Shown here one piece after another: positions 1-13,110 of a stretch of DNA of 64,000 nt. Where the stretch lies: contig CM042962.1 of the NCBI GenBank assembly GCA_023678885.1, positions 18,986,336 to 19,050,335 on the forward strand, given 5' to 3'. The position numbers and the translations under genes are program-made. The number at the start of each line of letters is the position of its first letter. The stretch's first letter is position 1. The notes under the pieces are model-generated. The model was not told where the DNA came from, did no database searches, and saw only the letters and a program-made list of their open reading frames with translations. Source of the DNA: Pogostemon cablin (Eukaryota > Streptophyta > Magnoliopsida > Lamiales > Lamiaceae).

Positions 1-1187
1 CTGTGTAGGTGCAAAAGGCAGTTTTATGATCTGTAAATGTTCTAGAAGCTTCCATGGGGGTATAAATACATGTTTTGACCACAAAATTAAGGAGGAATCA
101 TTTTGGATCAGTTTCCACACACATTAAACACCTAAATCATACACATTCATCTCCATCTCTTCCACCCTTCACTTCACCCATCCAATCCACTTGATTTTCT
201 CAAATCCATCCATAAATCCATCTAGCCATCAATCTAAGAAGAGGAATTCATCATTAATTGAAGATTTTAGCATGATCAAAGGGGTGGAAGTTCACAATCA
301 AAGGGGAGCCAACTTACCTTTATTTTGTTATTTTCTTCATTATTTAGCTCAAATGGAGCATGCCTTGGATTGTAATGAATTTATAATGCTATGTAGTGGC
401 TAGTCCTCATGTGAGGTTAGCAATATGATTGGTTAGGGATTATGTAGATTTTGCACACCACATGTTTGATGAAATGATTGTTATGAATATTTTCTATCAT
501 TAATGCTTATTCTCATTTTATGTATGATTTGTGTGGTTAAATTCTCTATTCATAGTGTTAGGATGGTCATTTCAATATTATGCTTAGTGGTTTAATTGAA
601 TCATTGATTGCAAGAGATGACTTAGTTAGTATGAGGAGAGGTAAGTCATACCCTTCAAGTGCTTAGAACCTCATGATAGAACATTAGTGATGAACTAGTG
701 AGGGGAACCCAACTTATGATCATAGTACCTTCTTGGGAATTGAGAATAAAAATAATCCTAGGAGATTTAAACTTATAAAAGAGTTAAAAACCTAATTGCC
801 TTGGCCATAGGGATTAGGGGTACAAACGTGATTGCCCTTAATATCATAACATGAAAACCATCAATGCATGTGTGTGTGTGAGTCTATATATACCTTACCA
901 TGATTGTTTCTTGCCTTGCATATTTCTTATATTGTTCACCTTCACCCATCATCCATCTCATTTGTACATGTTCTATCTTTAATTGCTTTCCTAGTTGTTA
1001 GTTTGTAGTATAATTCAGTCCCCTTTTTTGATTCGTCTTACTAGAGTAAAGCATTACTCAAATACGGCTATCCACTTTCGCCCTTGGGTTTAATATTATA
1101 TAAATTTTGTACTTGGTCGCTTACGTGCTACACAAGATAGAGTACACTTGCTCTAAATTAATTTAACCAAAATTGAAACCAAGTTCA
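1..1187 (+). repeat. 5' LTR of element A (partial)
   Basis: This is the last ~1.19 kb of a LTR whose full-length partner is 5024-6992. It ends AAGTTCA immediately before the primer site. It includes a short frame (191-403) that also occurs at 5996-6208 in the other LTR; its conservation is explained by LTR duplication, so I do not call it a gene. Confidence 0.85.
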
Positions 1188-1205
1188 TGGCGACATTGCC
1201 GGGGC
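1188..1205 (+). other. Primer binding site of element A (tRNA-Asp type)
   Basis: TGGCGACATTGCCGGGGC directly abuts the LTR end. It differs at two positions from the complement of the plant tRNA-Asp 3' end (TGGCGCCGTTGCCGGGG), which is intact in element B at 11412. Confidence 0.75.
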
Positions 1206-1409
1206 AAAAGCCTTCGGTGTAACGTGTTTGAGTTTGTTAGCTCTACTTAGGACATTTTTTTCTTATTTTTGTATTTTATATTTGCTTTGAAAAAGTTTGT
1301 TCTTACTTGTTCTTCTTGATAGGTACATCAACCTTGAAAGATGGGGAGAAGGAGCAAAACCAAAAATAGTAAGTGAAGGAAAGTTGTAGCAAGCCTTGAA
1401 AAGAAGAGT

Positions 1410-2746
1410 ATGAACATGGATGGGTGGAACTAATACTTGGGAGGAAATTATGAAAATCTACTTGATGTGGTTCCACCACAACAATCAAATGGCTACAAGG
1501 ATGAGAGCAACTATGGGTATAGTAGTCAAATGAGTCAAACAAGCTCTCAAAGCTACAACAATGGGAGCTATGGGGGATGGCAAGTAGCTTACAATATGAA
1601 TACATTTCAACCATATCAAGGAAACACCTATTCCGTACCAAGTTCTTACAACAATCAAGTTCCTACGGTTACTCCTCTATCCGAAAATAATGCCTTGATG
1701 GAGTTACTTAGAAGATATGCTTATGGAAATGATACAAGGCAAAGTTTTCAACCAAGTCTTTCAAGTTATGAGCCTCAAAATACCTATTCAATGCCTACTT
1801 CCAACTTTAATGGGGGACAAGTGTGGAACATGCCCAATTACCAAATGGGGAATAAAACATGTATCAAAACGGGTATGTTCAAGGGAATTTTCAAGAAGAA
1901 TGTCCAACATATAATGAAGGGAAGCCTACAATGGAGGATCAAATAGCCAAGATGTCTGATTTTATGAAACAAAAGAAAGAGGTGAATGATAAAAAATTTG
2001 ACTTTATGAAACAAGAGAAAGAGTTGCGTGATAAGAGATTTGAGGCCCTTGAACATCGAATGAGTCAAATGATAAGTGACCGGAACACTCTTCACGAAAT
2101 GAAGAATTTTGATGAAAAGATTGAAGAAAATTTGGAGGTAGAAGAGTGTTCGGGGGATAATGAAGAAGACTCAAGAGATGTTGAGCTTATTGAGGATAAG
2201 GAAGACAAGGTAAAAGAAAGCTTAGAGGAGAAAAGTGAGAGGAGTAAAGAGACTAAGGTAGAAGAGAGCTTTAAGAATGAAGAGGTTATCCAAGATTTCT
2301 TGTCTCTTATTGATGAGAAAAATTCAAGTGAAGATGAAGAATCGAGTGATAAGTATGAATTCGATGAAGTGGAACAAGGTCTAAGAGCACTTGATGATGA
2401 GTTTGGGAGTGAAATAAGCATTTCTACATCTTTTAACTCTTCAAGTTGCATTAAATTTCAAAATATTATTTATATTGACTTTGTCTTACCTATTGATTCT
2501 TCTCAAATCCTTAGGTACAAAAGAGAGCTTGAAGAGATGTTGGGAACATACTTGATAAAGAGGAATAAGTGGTGGTCTCGAAAGAAGCGGTTAATGGAGT
2601 GTAAACTCAAACGAGTTGAATTCTTAAAGCCAATCTCGAAGGATGCTACCGATGTCGTTACTTGCCATAAATGCCTAATAGAGGAAGAAGCACAAAGAAT
2701 AAAATTTGATGGCAAGAACGAACGATATCCTTGGCCATTTCGATGA
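1410..2746 (+). pseudogene. Gag-like low-complexity frame of element A, broken
   Basis: An ATG at 1410 opens a frame that meets a TAA at 1431-1433, then continues to 1946. This part is rich in Gln, Asn, Tyr, Ser and Gly. A second frame (1859-2746) overlaps it in another register and starts with a charged, coiled-coil-like stretch (repeated FMKQxKE and LRDKRF-type blocks), followed by a very acidic Glu/Ser/Asp region and a basic C-terminus. There is no CCHC zinc knuckle and no protease or polymerase motif. The position right after the primer site suggests a relic of gag or of an accessory structural protein. I do not recognise the family. The stop and register change mean it is probably not translated as one protein now. 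Confidence 0.4.
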
Positions 2747-4985
2747 GTTCTCCATATTCCGTCCGATTTGAAGACATTAAACTTAGCGCTAGATGGGAGA
2801 CACTCCATCGTTTATTTAATGCTTTCATTTAATTGCTTTGATTTAGTTTTCTTGTATTTTTTATGTGTAGGTTGATTGAGCTCGTGAAGAGAATGCGTAT
2901 TGGAGATACGATAAGTGCTCGATTTGAAGTGTGAAGGTACGTCTCACCACTTCTTGTAAACTTAAAGTTCAACTCTTATTTCACTTTAAGTATAGGGGGA
3001 TAGTGCGTGGCAGACATACCTTGAATTGTTGTGATGCATATACTTCTCTACAAGAAGCTCATTGTTGGAAACTACAAGGGTAAGTCCCACCACTTTTTTC
3101 AAACTTAATTCTCAAGTTGTTTCTATTTAAGTTTGGGGGGAGAGTGCGTGGTGTGACTCACCACTTGAGTGTGCTTATTATGTTAAGTGAGAGGGTTTAA
3201 TGTAAAATTGGGTCAATTTTAAAATTTTTCTCATGAGTATTGGTTGATTTTGATCGTTTGGCTATGTTGAAGTGTATGCTAGTTCATTATTTGCTAGTAA
3301 TTGTTGTGCTAATGGTTTTGATGAGTTGTTGAGCATAAATGAAGCATAGTGGAAGCATGAATTGAGCCCAAAAATCAATGTCGAGATTCGTTGTGCTTGC
3401 AAATCGAAAGCTCGTGCCAACCATTTCCATTACCAAATGCCTTTTCAGGGAGTTTACTTTAATACTCATCATTTCTATTTGCTTAGCATATACTTGATTT
3501 GATTTAGATTTTTTGGATTAGTATGCAACTTTGTGTGTTATGTACTTGGGAGGTTTACTTGCTTTATTGAGGTAGTTTACTTGCTTTAGTGTTTCTTATT
3601 TTGGAATAAGGTGGCAAAATCTTGAGCTTAAATAATATTGGATGATGAGGATATGTGCTTGATTTTCTTTTGATGGATGAATTTTTGTTTTTGCATGTTT
3701 TGTGTTGTTGTCTTGTTCCTTGTTTGGTGAGTCTTTGCTCATGTGTTTTATTTGTATTTTTATTCTTGTATAGGATTGCTTGGTGGTATGTTTTGAGATG
3801 TTGTGAGTCATTTTTAAATGTGAGTAATGACATGTTGTTTGTGATAAGTGATGGTGAATTATGTTAAGAATCTTTACTCTTTTAAATTGTGACATGTTCT
3901 ATTTAACTTGTTTAATTTTAAGATGAATTGAGGTGTAGTGAGTTCCTAAGGGTCTGAGTAAAAGCTTGTGAGCATTTGAGCCTTAATCGTGCCTCCACGG
4001 TTAGTTTTTCATGAGTGGATCGATTGAGCTTTGATAAACTAGAACTTGTTCATGGACTACGGGAATGAGACCAATTGGTGGAGGTTAGTGATATGATCTT
4101 AGGCCATCCTTGTTGCTTTAAAGCCATTGCCATATATTTCCTTACCCTATGCATCATCCCTAGTTAACCATTTTGAGCCTTAAAGCCTATTTTTGTGATA
4201 TAAGTACATTACAAGCCATGATTACCCACTTAAGCCTTATATATATAACCTTTGTGTGGGTGATTGAGGAGATGATGATTTACGAGGTTTGATGTGAGAA
4301 TTCTGCTAGAGAAGAAAGGAAATGATAAACAAGTAAGAAAAGGATGAAAAGAGCTCAAACAAAAATGTACATGCAACCTCAACATAAGAAAAAGGAGCAC
4401 ATCAACAAAAATATGCTCAAGTAATTCAAAAGTCGAAAGAAAGGAAGAATGCAAATTAAAAGAAGCTAAAGAAATCCAAGGAATGATAATGATTAGTGCT
4501 TGTGATTAGAAAAGAAAAGAAAGGAAGATAAAAACGTGAAGAAGTTGAAGAAGCTGATCATCTCTTCGATTATCTACACTCGATAAGTCACTCTTATCCA
4601 TAATATCCCTACCCTTACCAAAAAGCCTAACATTACATCCAAAAGTAAAGTCCTTTTTTATCATTAGTTGAAGCCTTGGTGGCTTGTAAATGTAGTCCGT
4701 GAGCAAGCCTATGGTGTGTCGGATTCAATCAATTGATGAGTGAAATTTACCCTACTTTATAGAGTGTTGATTGCATTTTGATATCCGACGTGAGGTTTGG
4801 ACCGGAAGAGACTTTATTACTCTTGATTTTCTTAGACTTGAACTTGTTAATTTTTTATGTCATGATTTTAATGTTGTAGTGTGACTTGATATGGTTTGTA
4901 GTCCTTTTTAATTATGATGTGTTGTTACTTATGTTCTTTAGGTCTTTCTCTAATTGAAAATTCCCCCTCTCGTTTTCTCATTTTC
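2747..4985 (+). other. Non-coding internal region of element A
   Basis: No credible gene. Several short landmarks recur in the same order in the internal regions of B and C: an AAGTTTGGGG-type purine stretch early on, TTGAGCCTTAA, CTAGAACTTG, a CTTAGGCCATC-like block, then a run of GAA/AAG-rich sequence before the hairpin at 4986. Short frames here are low-complexity chance frames. Confidence 0.6.
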
Positions 4986-5005
4986 GTTGCTCGAGGATGA
5001 GCAAC
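4986..5005 (+). other. Conserved hairpin before the polypurine tract, element A
   Basis: GTTGCTCG-AGGA-TGAGCAAC. Stem of 8 with the closing pair a G-U wobble in RNA. The equivalent hairpins in B (13072) and C (36012) have different stem bases that still pair. Confidence 0.75.
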
Positions 5006-5010
5006 ACTTT

Positions 5011-5023
5011 AAATTTGGAGGGT
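5011..5023 (+). other. Polypurine tract of element A
   Basis: AAATTTGGAGGGT ends one base before the TG that opens the 3' LTR. It would prime plus-strand DNA synthesis. Confidence 0.7.
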
Positions 5024-6992
5024 TGATCGGTGTCATTTTCACTTATATTTTAGTGTCTTTTTATTATGTATTTTGTCTGTTTTTATTCATTTTGTATATC
5101 ATTTGATGGTGTTATATGAAGATATAGAGATGTGTGCCTTGAAATGATAAATGTGTGATTTTCATGATTAAATGCCTTAAATTGTGCTACATTTGTGAAT
5201 ATTTAGAGAATTGGTAAATTGGTGTAATTTGTATAATTAACAGATAAAAATGGATTCTAGACACGATAAAGAAGATGTGGGAAAAAACAGAGTTCGATTT
5301 GGAGTTGAAATGGGGGAGAATGAGTCAATGCAAAATGCTGAAAAATACAAGTCCAATTTGTGCAATTTTTCTGTACTCTTTTGGAGCTCAAAACTATAAG
5401 TGTGATACATGGTTGGAAAGCCACAGAAAATAGGATCGTTTTGGTATAAGAAACACTTCAATTGGAGCCCAAACGAGAAAGTTATGATTAAAATGGTGAC
5501 GTCGCGCAAGCTTTTCCTACTCAGCACAGTTATGCTACTTTGCATGACTTGTTATACCTTCATATGTTGGAAGTTTTGTCAGATCTTTATATGGATAGAA
5601 ATCCAAGGAAAAGAGGATCGCGTAAGCGCAAGAATTACTTAAATTGGAGATCGGATGTGAAAGTTATGCGCGAAACGGTGAGACTGCGCTGCACGTGCTG
5701 CACTACACGGCCCGTGTACCGAACACGGCCCTGTAAGGGTTGGATGTGTTCGGATACCAGAAAATGCTACATGGCCACCCCCATGGCCGTGTGCTGCTAC
5801 ACGGCCCATGTAGGTGCAAAAGGCAGTTTTATGATCTCTAAACATTCTAGAAGCTTCAATAGGGGTATAAATACATGTTTTGACCATAAAATTCGGGAGG
5901 TATCATTTTGGATCAGTTTTCACACATACTAAATACCTAAATCATGCATATTCATCTCCATCTCTTCCACCCTTCACTTCACCCATCCAATTCACTTGAT
6001 TTTCTCAAATCCATCCATAAATCCATCCATCCACCAATCTAAGAAGATGAATTCATCATTGATTGAAGATTTTAGCATGATCAAAGGGGAGGAAGTTCAC
6101 CATCAAAGGGGAGCCAACTTACCTTTATTTTGTTATTTTCTTCATTATTTAGCTCAAATGGAGCATGCCTTGGATTGTAATGAATTTATAATGCTATGTA
6201 GTGGCTAGTCCTCATGTGAGGCTAGCAATATGATTGGTTAGGGATTATGTAGATTTTGTATACCACATATTTGATGAAATGATTGTTATGAATATTTTCT
6301 ATCACGAATGCTTATTCTCATTTTATGTATGATTTGTGTGGTTAAATTCTCTATTTATAGTGTTAGGATGACCATTCCAATATTATGCTTAGTGGTTTAA
6401 TTGAATCATTGATTGCATGAGATGACTTAGTTAGTATGATGAGAGATAAGCCATACCCTTCAAGTGCTTAGAACCTCATGATAGGACATTAGTGAAGAAC
6501 TAGTAAGGGGAACCCAACTTATGATCATAGTACATTCATGGGAATTGAGAATAAGAACAATCCTAGGAGATTTAAACTTGTAAAAAAGTTGAGAACCTAA
6601 TTGTCTTGGCCATAGGGATTAGGGGTACAAACGTGATTGCCCTTAATATCATAACATAAAAACCATCAATGCATGTGTGTGTATGAGTCTATATATACCT
6701 TACCATGATTGTTGCTTGCCTTGCATATTTCTTAGATTGTTCACCTTCACCCATCATCCATCACATTTGTACATGTTCTATCTTTAATTGCTTTCCTAGT
6801 TGTTAGTGTGTATTATAATTCAATCCCCTTTATTGATTCGTCCTACTAGAGTAAAGCATTTCTCAAATACGGCTACCCACTTTCGCCCTAGGGTTCGATA
6901 TTATATAAATTTTGCACTTGGTCGCTTACGTGCTACACACGATAGAGTACACTTGCTCTAAATTAATTTAACCAAAATTGAAACTAAGTTCA
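5024..6992 (+). repeat. 3' LTR of element A (1969 bp)
   Basis: Begins TGATCGG and ends AAGTTCA. It carries two versions of a ~105-bp module (5409-5510 and 5594-5692) that also occurs in LTRs of element B and at 39254. A GC-rich block of CACGGCC-type short repeats lies at about 5690-5810, followed by a TATAAATA-like box near 5866. Frames at 5409-5642 and 5540-5932 are readings of this LTR, not genes. Confidence 0.85.
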
Positions 6993-7761
6993 TATAACAA
7001 TTTACGGTGCTGCGAACTACGAGTCTCTAATCCTAAGAAAACTCATTAATGAGCTTAAAAGAATTTGATCCTAACATCTTTCGCTGATGATCTTTCCCTC
7101 ATAATATGACAAGTCAAGTACAATCATTTAGGATTAAAATCAACACAAGTTAGTTTATATATAACTTAGAAGTTAAGTTTCACAAAATTATAAACATTTA
7201 TTTCCTAGCAAGAATAAAGTGAGATAAATGAGATTTATTTCTAACTTTAAAGCATTCATTTATCTGGTTATGATACTGATCACAATTGTATCAGTATTCA
7301 CTAAAATCTGATAATTATACATTTTCCAGTATTCACTAAAATCTAATAATTATACATTTTCCATTTTGTCCCCACATAATTTATGTAGTGGCTATTCGGT
7401 TGCATTATCTACAATAATTTATCGGTATTTTATCAAGTGTGCATCTATACAACATTTAAAGTTTATTTAAAAGATTATTCAAGGGATTGATGATGTGTCA
7501 AAATTACAAATTGTATTAGAGCTCTTAAGATTTTATCTACAGGTGAGTTGTGACTTTCTTCTTGTTGGATAATCATTGACATACCAACATCTAAGTCTAT
7601 ATCATGATACACCTTTGTAGAAGAAATGCTTTGGTATTATTGTTCCTAATCACATTAATCCAACATCTTGTCACTATAACTCATAGAATAGTTAATCTAT
7701 TTGAGAAAAAACGTAGACGACCTAACATACTGCGGCCATACATTATGATATCCCCCATCAT
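6993..7761. other. AT-rich sequence between element A and the Harbinger relic
   Basis: No gene seen. It probably holds the 5' flank of the Harbinger element. A short direct repeat of a TTCACTAAAATCTRATAATTA-like phrase occurs near 7298 and 7330. Confidence 0.4.
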
Positions 7762-8059
7762 TTGTATCGTGATAGTAATGTAGACTGCAATGATAACTTG
7801 AGAATAGATAGAAATGCTTTTGGTAGACTCTGTTTCCTAATGAGAGAATTAGGTGGGTTATCAGACTTGAAGTACGTCACAGTAAAAGAGCAATTAGCTT
7901 TTTTTTATCTGTGTTGGCTCATTATAGAAAGGTTAGGTTTGTGAAATTTGACTTTTGGAGATCTAGTCAAACAGTTTCCCACTATGTTCAGATCATCCTT
8001 TAAGCATTATTAAATTCATACCATCCTTATGGTTAAGGACGAAATCAAAATAAAAAATT

Positions 8060-8523
8060 TGGCAATATTACATACTCCCTCTGTCATATTTCAATGTTTA
8101 GGTTTGCTTTTACACGAAGATTAAATAATATAATATTTGAATATATAGTGATTTGAAATATATAGTATTTTAATATATAGTGAGAAGTTGTCTTATTGTA
8201 CGTTGGGTGTGAGATTTTAACATATAATGGCTGAAAGATATAATATTTTAATAGATAGTGAGAAGTTGTCTTATTGTTGGATGCATATGGGTCAATATAC
8301 TAATAGTTTTGATACGTTAATATATAAAATAAAATACTAATTAAAAGAAAAATAGATAAAAATACTAGAGAAATAATATGAAAAAATGCAAGGATAAAAT
8401 TTATAAGAAAATGTGTAGCATAATATTAGGAGAAACATATTTGATACATTGATATATAGAATAAAATAATAATTAAAAGAAAAATAAATGAAAAAAATAG
8501 AAAAATAATATAAAAATAAAGAC
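8060..8523. repeat. AT-rich debris with a lone Stowaway-like terminus
   Basis: ACTCCCTCTGTCATA at about 8074 resembles the CTCCCTCCGTCCC end of plant Tc1/mariner MITEs. The matching right end is not adjacent. Two direct copies of a GATAYRTTRATATATARAATAAAATA phrase follow (about 8311 and 8443). Confidence 0.4.
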
Positions 8524-8812
8524 AAAGTCTCTTGTGAGATGTTATTTACATGAAACGGTTTGTTAGACTTGTTAAAGTATGCCTATTATTTAGATAAAAT
8601 ATATTTAGTACTTGTTAAAGTATGTTTTCTAAAGTATACTGGATTATGCATTAAAGTATGATTTTAACGTGTTATAACATAATTTATTATTGACATACTT
8701 TAAGTACAAATAAGCATATTTTATCTATACAATAATCATACTTTAGTGATGGATCGACCCATCTCACGCCCGTCTCACAAATAATCCGTCTCACAAGAGA
8801 GTGTCTCAAAAA
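8524..8812. mobile_element. MITE with GTCTCTTGTGAGA-type inverted ends
   Basis: Left end GTCTCTTGTGAGAT is matched in inverted form by CTCACAAGAGAGTGTCTC on the right. The body carries inverted TTAAAGTATG/CATACTTTAA phrases. A second member of the family lies at 49728-49980. Confidence 0.6.
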
Positions 8813-8993
8813 TAAAAAGGATAAAAATAAAAAATAATAATAATTAAAAGAAAATTAGAAAAAAATAATAGTGAAATAACAATAAAAAATGATAAAAATG
8901 AAAAATTAAAGTTAATAGGGTTCAATCCTACAAACCTTTTGGGTTAATCAGTTGCTTATCCGTTAGGCTATTGCTAAATATGTAAAGGTCTAT

Positions 8994-9100
<107 letters not shown>

Positions 9101-9841
9101 GGGTGTACAGCTTGCTGTACCCTTATATACCCATCTGCATCCGCCTCTGGTATGGTAAAACCAATACCCGTGCCAGATGATTCAACGAATTCAATATGGA
9201 GATTATTCAAAGTAACCATCACAACTCATTCATAATTCATGTAGATCATATTGTTTATTTATATTGATTCTTATGGAATGATTTATATTTTATGATAAAA
9301 GAGTTATTTAGAGGCACTAGATGGTATTCATCTACCAGTCCATATCCCAGCAAAGGATTTCACTAGATTTAAGGATCCAAATGGAAAATACAACACAAAT
9401 GTGTTGGGGGTTTGTGACCAAAATGCGAATTTTGTTTATGTTCTTCCTAGTTGGGAGGGTTATGCGAATTGCTGTAAACAGACCTTATTGTTTGAAGGTT
9501 CCACTAGGTATAAAAAATTATTTTTTCTTTGTAGATGGCATTATAATTCACGTGTATTCCACTCATTCAAATTTAAAAAAAGTCTGATCATATTATGATG
9601 ATTATAGGGCATTAATATCAATGCGACAAGGCGTACAAAAATTTTGAGGTTTCCTTTTTCCATATAGAGGTGCTAGGTATCATTCTGGTGTTCGACGTCT
9701 GACGTGGCCAAGGCCAACAAATCACGTCGACCATTTCAATATGCAACACACTCATGTTCACAATATCATTAGGCGTACATTCGGAATACTAAAGAAATGT
9801 TTAGCTTACTTTGAAGTCCATTTTATTATCCATTCGAGGTT

Positions 9842-11405
9842 TGATAAGAGTGGAAATTCATGTATTTTTGGGTCAAATTTGATACCTCTTTGAGTGTTTA
9901 ATTGCTATAATTTGCACAAATCTTAATACTTTGAATGATTATTGAATAAAAGGTGCTTGAGAGGTATTTTGTTTTGTTTTGATAGGAAAAAGGATAAGAA
10001 AATGCAAAGTTGGAATGAAGGGTGAACTTGTGTAACATGCAAGAAAACAGAGCATCACTTTGCGTAATTTTTCTATTATTGTGGAAGTTCAAACTAATTG
10101 TGTGATACATGGTTGGAAAGATACGGAAGAGAGGGTCACGTGAGCGCAAGAATTGCTTAAATCGTAGTTCAGATGAAGAAGTTATGCTCAAAACCGTGAG
10201 GTCGCGCAGCTGCCGCGAGAATTCGGAAAATATACGAAAATTACCCTCTTTTCCTTATTTTCTTGGTGGCAAAGTTATTTCCTAATTTCATATTCTTCCA
10301 TATCTTCCATAATTATATTTTTTCCAATTTTTCAAGATCCCACATCCTTAAACTCCTTATCTTATTCCATTCTCACACCTATATCTGCCTTTCATCTTCT
10401 ACCCATCATCCGCCATCCACCATATGGAGAGGATTCAAGAGAGTATTCATCTACTTGATCGGAGACAGGAATTTTGGAGAGGAAGGAGTTGAAGAAGGAG
10501 AACCAAACAAATAAGTTTTCTTTCTTTACTTTACTTTGGAGACATGGTTGTTGATTGTAACACCATGGGCTAAGTATCTTGTTGGTAATGTTAGGGCATT
10601 AAACAATTTTGACTATGTGATTTGATTGCCCTAGACTTGGATTTCTTATACTGCAGATTATTTATTTTCTTATTGAAGAAGATATTTTGAGAATTCTTAT
10701 TATTGTGTTTTGAGTTTTGATTCCTTTAATTTTTCATGACGGTATCATTGATTGATAGTTGATAAGATTGTTTGTTTCTGCATGATAATTGTTGTTTCCT
10801 GTGGCAGTCTTAGAGAATTAGCCTATAATTCCTAAGGGTGTTAGACAATCAATTTGGAATATTAATTACTTGGTAAAAAATCATTATTAGGAAATTGGTA
10901 AGGAGATAAAAGGAGTTAATAATTTAGTACCTAGAAAGGGAAGTCTAGTGCTCTAATCTTTAATGGAATTTAGCATGAAGTACTTATAGAGGGAGTGAGA
11001 GTTAAATCCTTATCGATCCTAGGATTTGCAGCTCATTATAAGTGTTAGATTCTACCTGATCAAGGAGGTCTAACTAGGCTTAGCGATCCTCTTATAAATA
11101 TCTGCAAGTAATTAATTTGGGTTTAGAATAATATGTCACATGTTAAAATTGGATTGTCTTTAGCATTATCAGTCTCTTATCTTGGAATACTTAATTGTTT
11201 TCTCGCCAGCGTATCTTATTTTATTATTTATTAATTAATTTTCATAAATTGGATTTGTCTTAAATAGAAATAGTCATATTAGATTTATTTGTCACTCTGA
11301 CACTATCCCGTGGATTCGATAATTTAACTTGGTCATACGCGCACTACAATTGATCCCTTACACTTGAGGGTGAGATTCATATTTTCCAAAAGAAAATAGC
11401 GATCA
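9842..11405 (+). repeat. 5' LTR of element B (1564 bp)
   Basis: Starts TGATAAGAG and ends GCGATCA. It contains the shared ~105-bp module at 10109-10220 and is shorter than its partner mainly by small gaps near 10380 and 10510-10550. The frame at 10263-10514 has its counterpart in the other LTR and is not a gene. Confidence 0.92.
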
Positions 11406-11411
11406 AGTTTT

Positions 11412-11430
11412 TGGCGCCGTTGCCGGGGAT
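11412..11430 (+). other. Primer binding site of element B (tRNA-Asp)
   Basis: TGGCGCCGTTGCCGGGGAT is a full match to the complement of the plant tRNA-Asp 3' end including CCA. It lies six bases after the LTR end. Confidence 0.88.
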
Positions 11431-13071
11431 AGCGTTAGATACTTATAAGTCTTTTGTGAATTATTTTTGTTTAGGACATTAAACTTTGCTCTTGGTGGGA
11501 GACAACTCACCGTTTTATTGCTTTTATTTTATTTTGTTTGTTATGTCTTGTGCTAGGTGAATTATACTCAAGGCGTGTGCTTACACTTAAGGTAATAACA
11601 TCCTTTGAAACTTAGATTCAACTCACGTTTTTATGTAATTTTGGGGTGTGTGATGTTCTTCCCTTGTTCCAACCGCACTCAGGTATGTTTACTCTGCATC
11701 GTTTATTATCTGTGTGCTTGGAGGTTGAAATCAGGTTACTTCGTTCCTTATTCTAAATTTTTCTGTGAGCTTTGAATTCTTATGAGTAAGGAGCATGAGC
11801 TTTAAATTCTATAACCTGAATTTCATGAGGATCTATGAGCTATTATTTTTCTGCCTATATAGAGATGTTAATTATGATTAATAAGAGGAACATGCTTTAA
11901 TTCTTAAGTGCTTGAAATTCTTGATGTGCTTGTTATGATATATGCGTAGCCTTGAAGAGTGCTCGTTCATTCTATAACAAAGCCAAGTGAGATTTGAGCC
12001 TTTAAATCATGAATATATTGATGCATGATATTTTTATTCTTGATCATATCACTCTTGTGCATGTATTCTAGAACTTGCCCTGAGTATCCTTGAATATTCG
12101 AGAATAGTCTAGTGAATTATGAAAATGATATTAGGTCATCTTTGATTTTTAGCCCATCTTTTTCATACTTTACCTGAATTCATTAAATCCTTAGTCAACC
12201 CATTGAGCCTTAAAAATTCATTCTTTGAATAGCCCGTTTGAGCTTAATTAATTTGATTTTTCCTTGTGTTACTTGGATCAATTGAGTAATTTTAGAAGAG
12301 GTTAGAAGAAGAATGTGAATATGTTGGAAGTGAAAATGATTATGAAGAAAGGATCAAAAGATATAATTCATGGAGTAGTGTTTCAATCTAGTACTCTATG
12401 AAATAGACACTCTAGGGTAGTGCTTAAATCTAGTACCCTATGAAGGATCCATTGGGGTAGTGCATAAACTGGTACCCCATTCAAAAAAGTGAAGAAAAGA
12501 AAAAGATGGAGTTGAAGAGTTAGGGATAATTAAAAGAAGAAGGTTGTTGTTCCTACAAATTGAGGAGTTGTGCTTGAAATGAAAGTGATGAGGAAGAATG
12601 AAAGATTATGATAGACTGCAGCTTGATTGATCTGAGTTTGAGTCACTTATCCATATATTTCCTACCTTTTTCAAAGAGCCCACGTTACAATCAAATAGAA
12701 AGTCCTTATTGATTCATGATTTGCTAGCTACAAGTAAAAGGATAGTTGAGACAATAGGCAAGCTTATGGTTACGCATTCACTTGAATTGAATTTGAGAGC
12801 ACACTTATATGTAACTCAAACGGTGCACACTTTATACACTTTGAGCGTGAGAGTTACACTATATTTATCCTGTGAGCATAGGTGGATTGAGCACTTGAAT
12901 TGATGAAGTAATTGTCTTGATTTGCATATTTTGAATGAATTGATGCTTTTGAATTTGAAGTTATGTAAACCAAGTTAAAATTGATTACATCTTTTGAAGA
13001 CTTAGTTGATATTTTGATCCTTCCCTTTGAATGTGACTTTCCATCTCATTATTCTCTTGGTTTGTCATTTC
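11431..13071 (+). other. Non-coding internal region of element B
   Basis: No gene. It has the same landmarks as A and C (TTGAGCCTTTAAATCATGA, TCTAGAACTTGCC, AGGTCATCTTTG, GAGCCTTAAAA). A short direct repeat of a CTCTAGGGTAGTG/AGTACCCTATG-like phrase occurs at 12375-12480. Confidence 0.65.
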
Positions 13072-13110
13072 GTTGTTCGAGGACGAACAACACCTTAAGT
13101 TTGGGGGGTT
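13072..13110 (+). other. Hairpin and polypurine tract of element B
   Basis: Hairpin GTTGTTCG-AGGA-CGAACAAC at 13072-13091 (perfect 8-bp stem), then TTAAGTTTGGGGGGTT up to the 3' LTR. Compared with element C the fifth stem base is T instead of C, and its partner is A instead of G, so pairing is preserved. Confidence 0.82.

Larger units (their letters stand above)
1..6992 (+). mobile_element. LTR element A: non-autonomous Ty3-like LTR retrotransposon, 5' end outside window
   Basis: Two copies of the same sequence flank a 3.8-kb internal part. 1-1187 matches about 5806-6992. A primer site follows the first copy (1188) and a purine tract precedes the second (5011-5023). The 3' LTR ends in CA and is followed by TATAA, the expected right target duplication; the left one lies outside the window. 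Inside there is only one low-complexity open frame (1410-2746) and about 2.2 kb of non-coding sequence; I see no protease, reverse transcriptase, RNase H or integrase. The element must have moved with borrowed proteins. The primer site and 3' end resemble Athila/Tat-type Ty3 elements, but that assignment is inference. Confidence 0.85.

Noticed and set aside
191..403. Conserved 70-residue protein, also at 5996-6208
   Set aside because: Same reason: it lies in both LTRs of element A.
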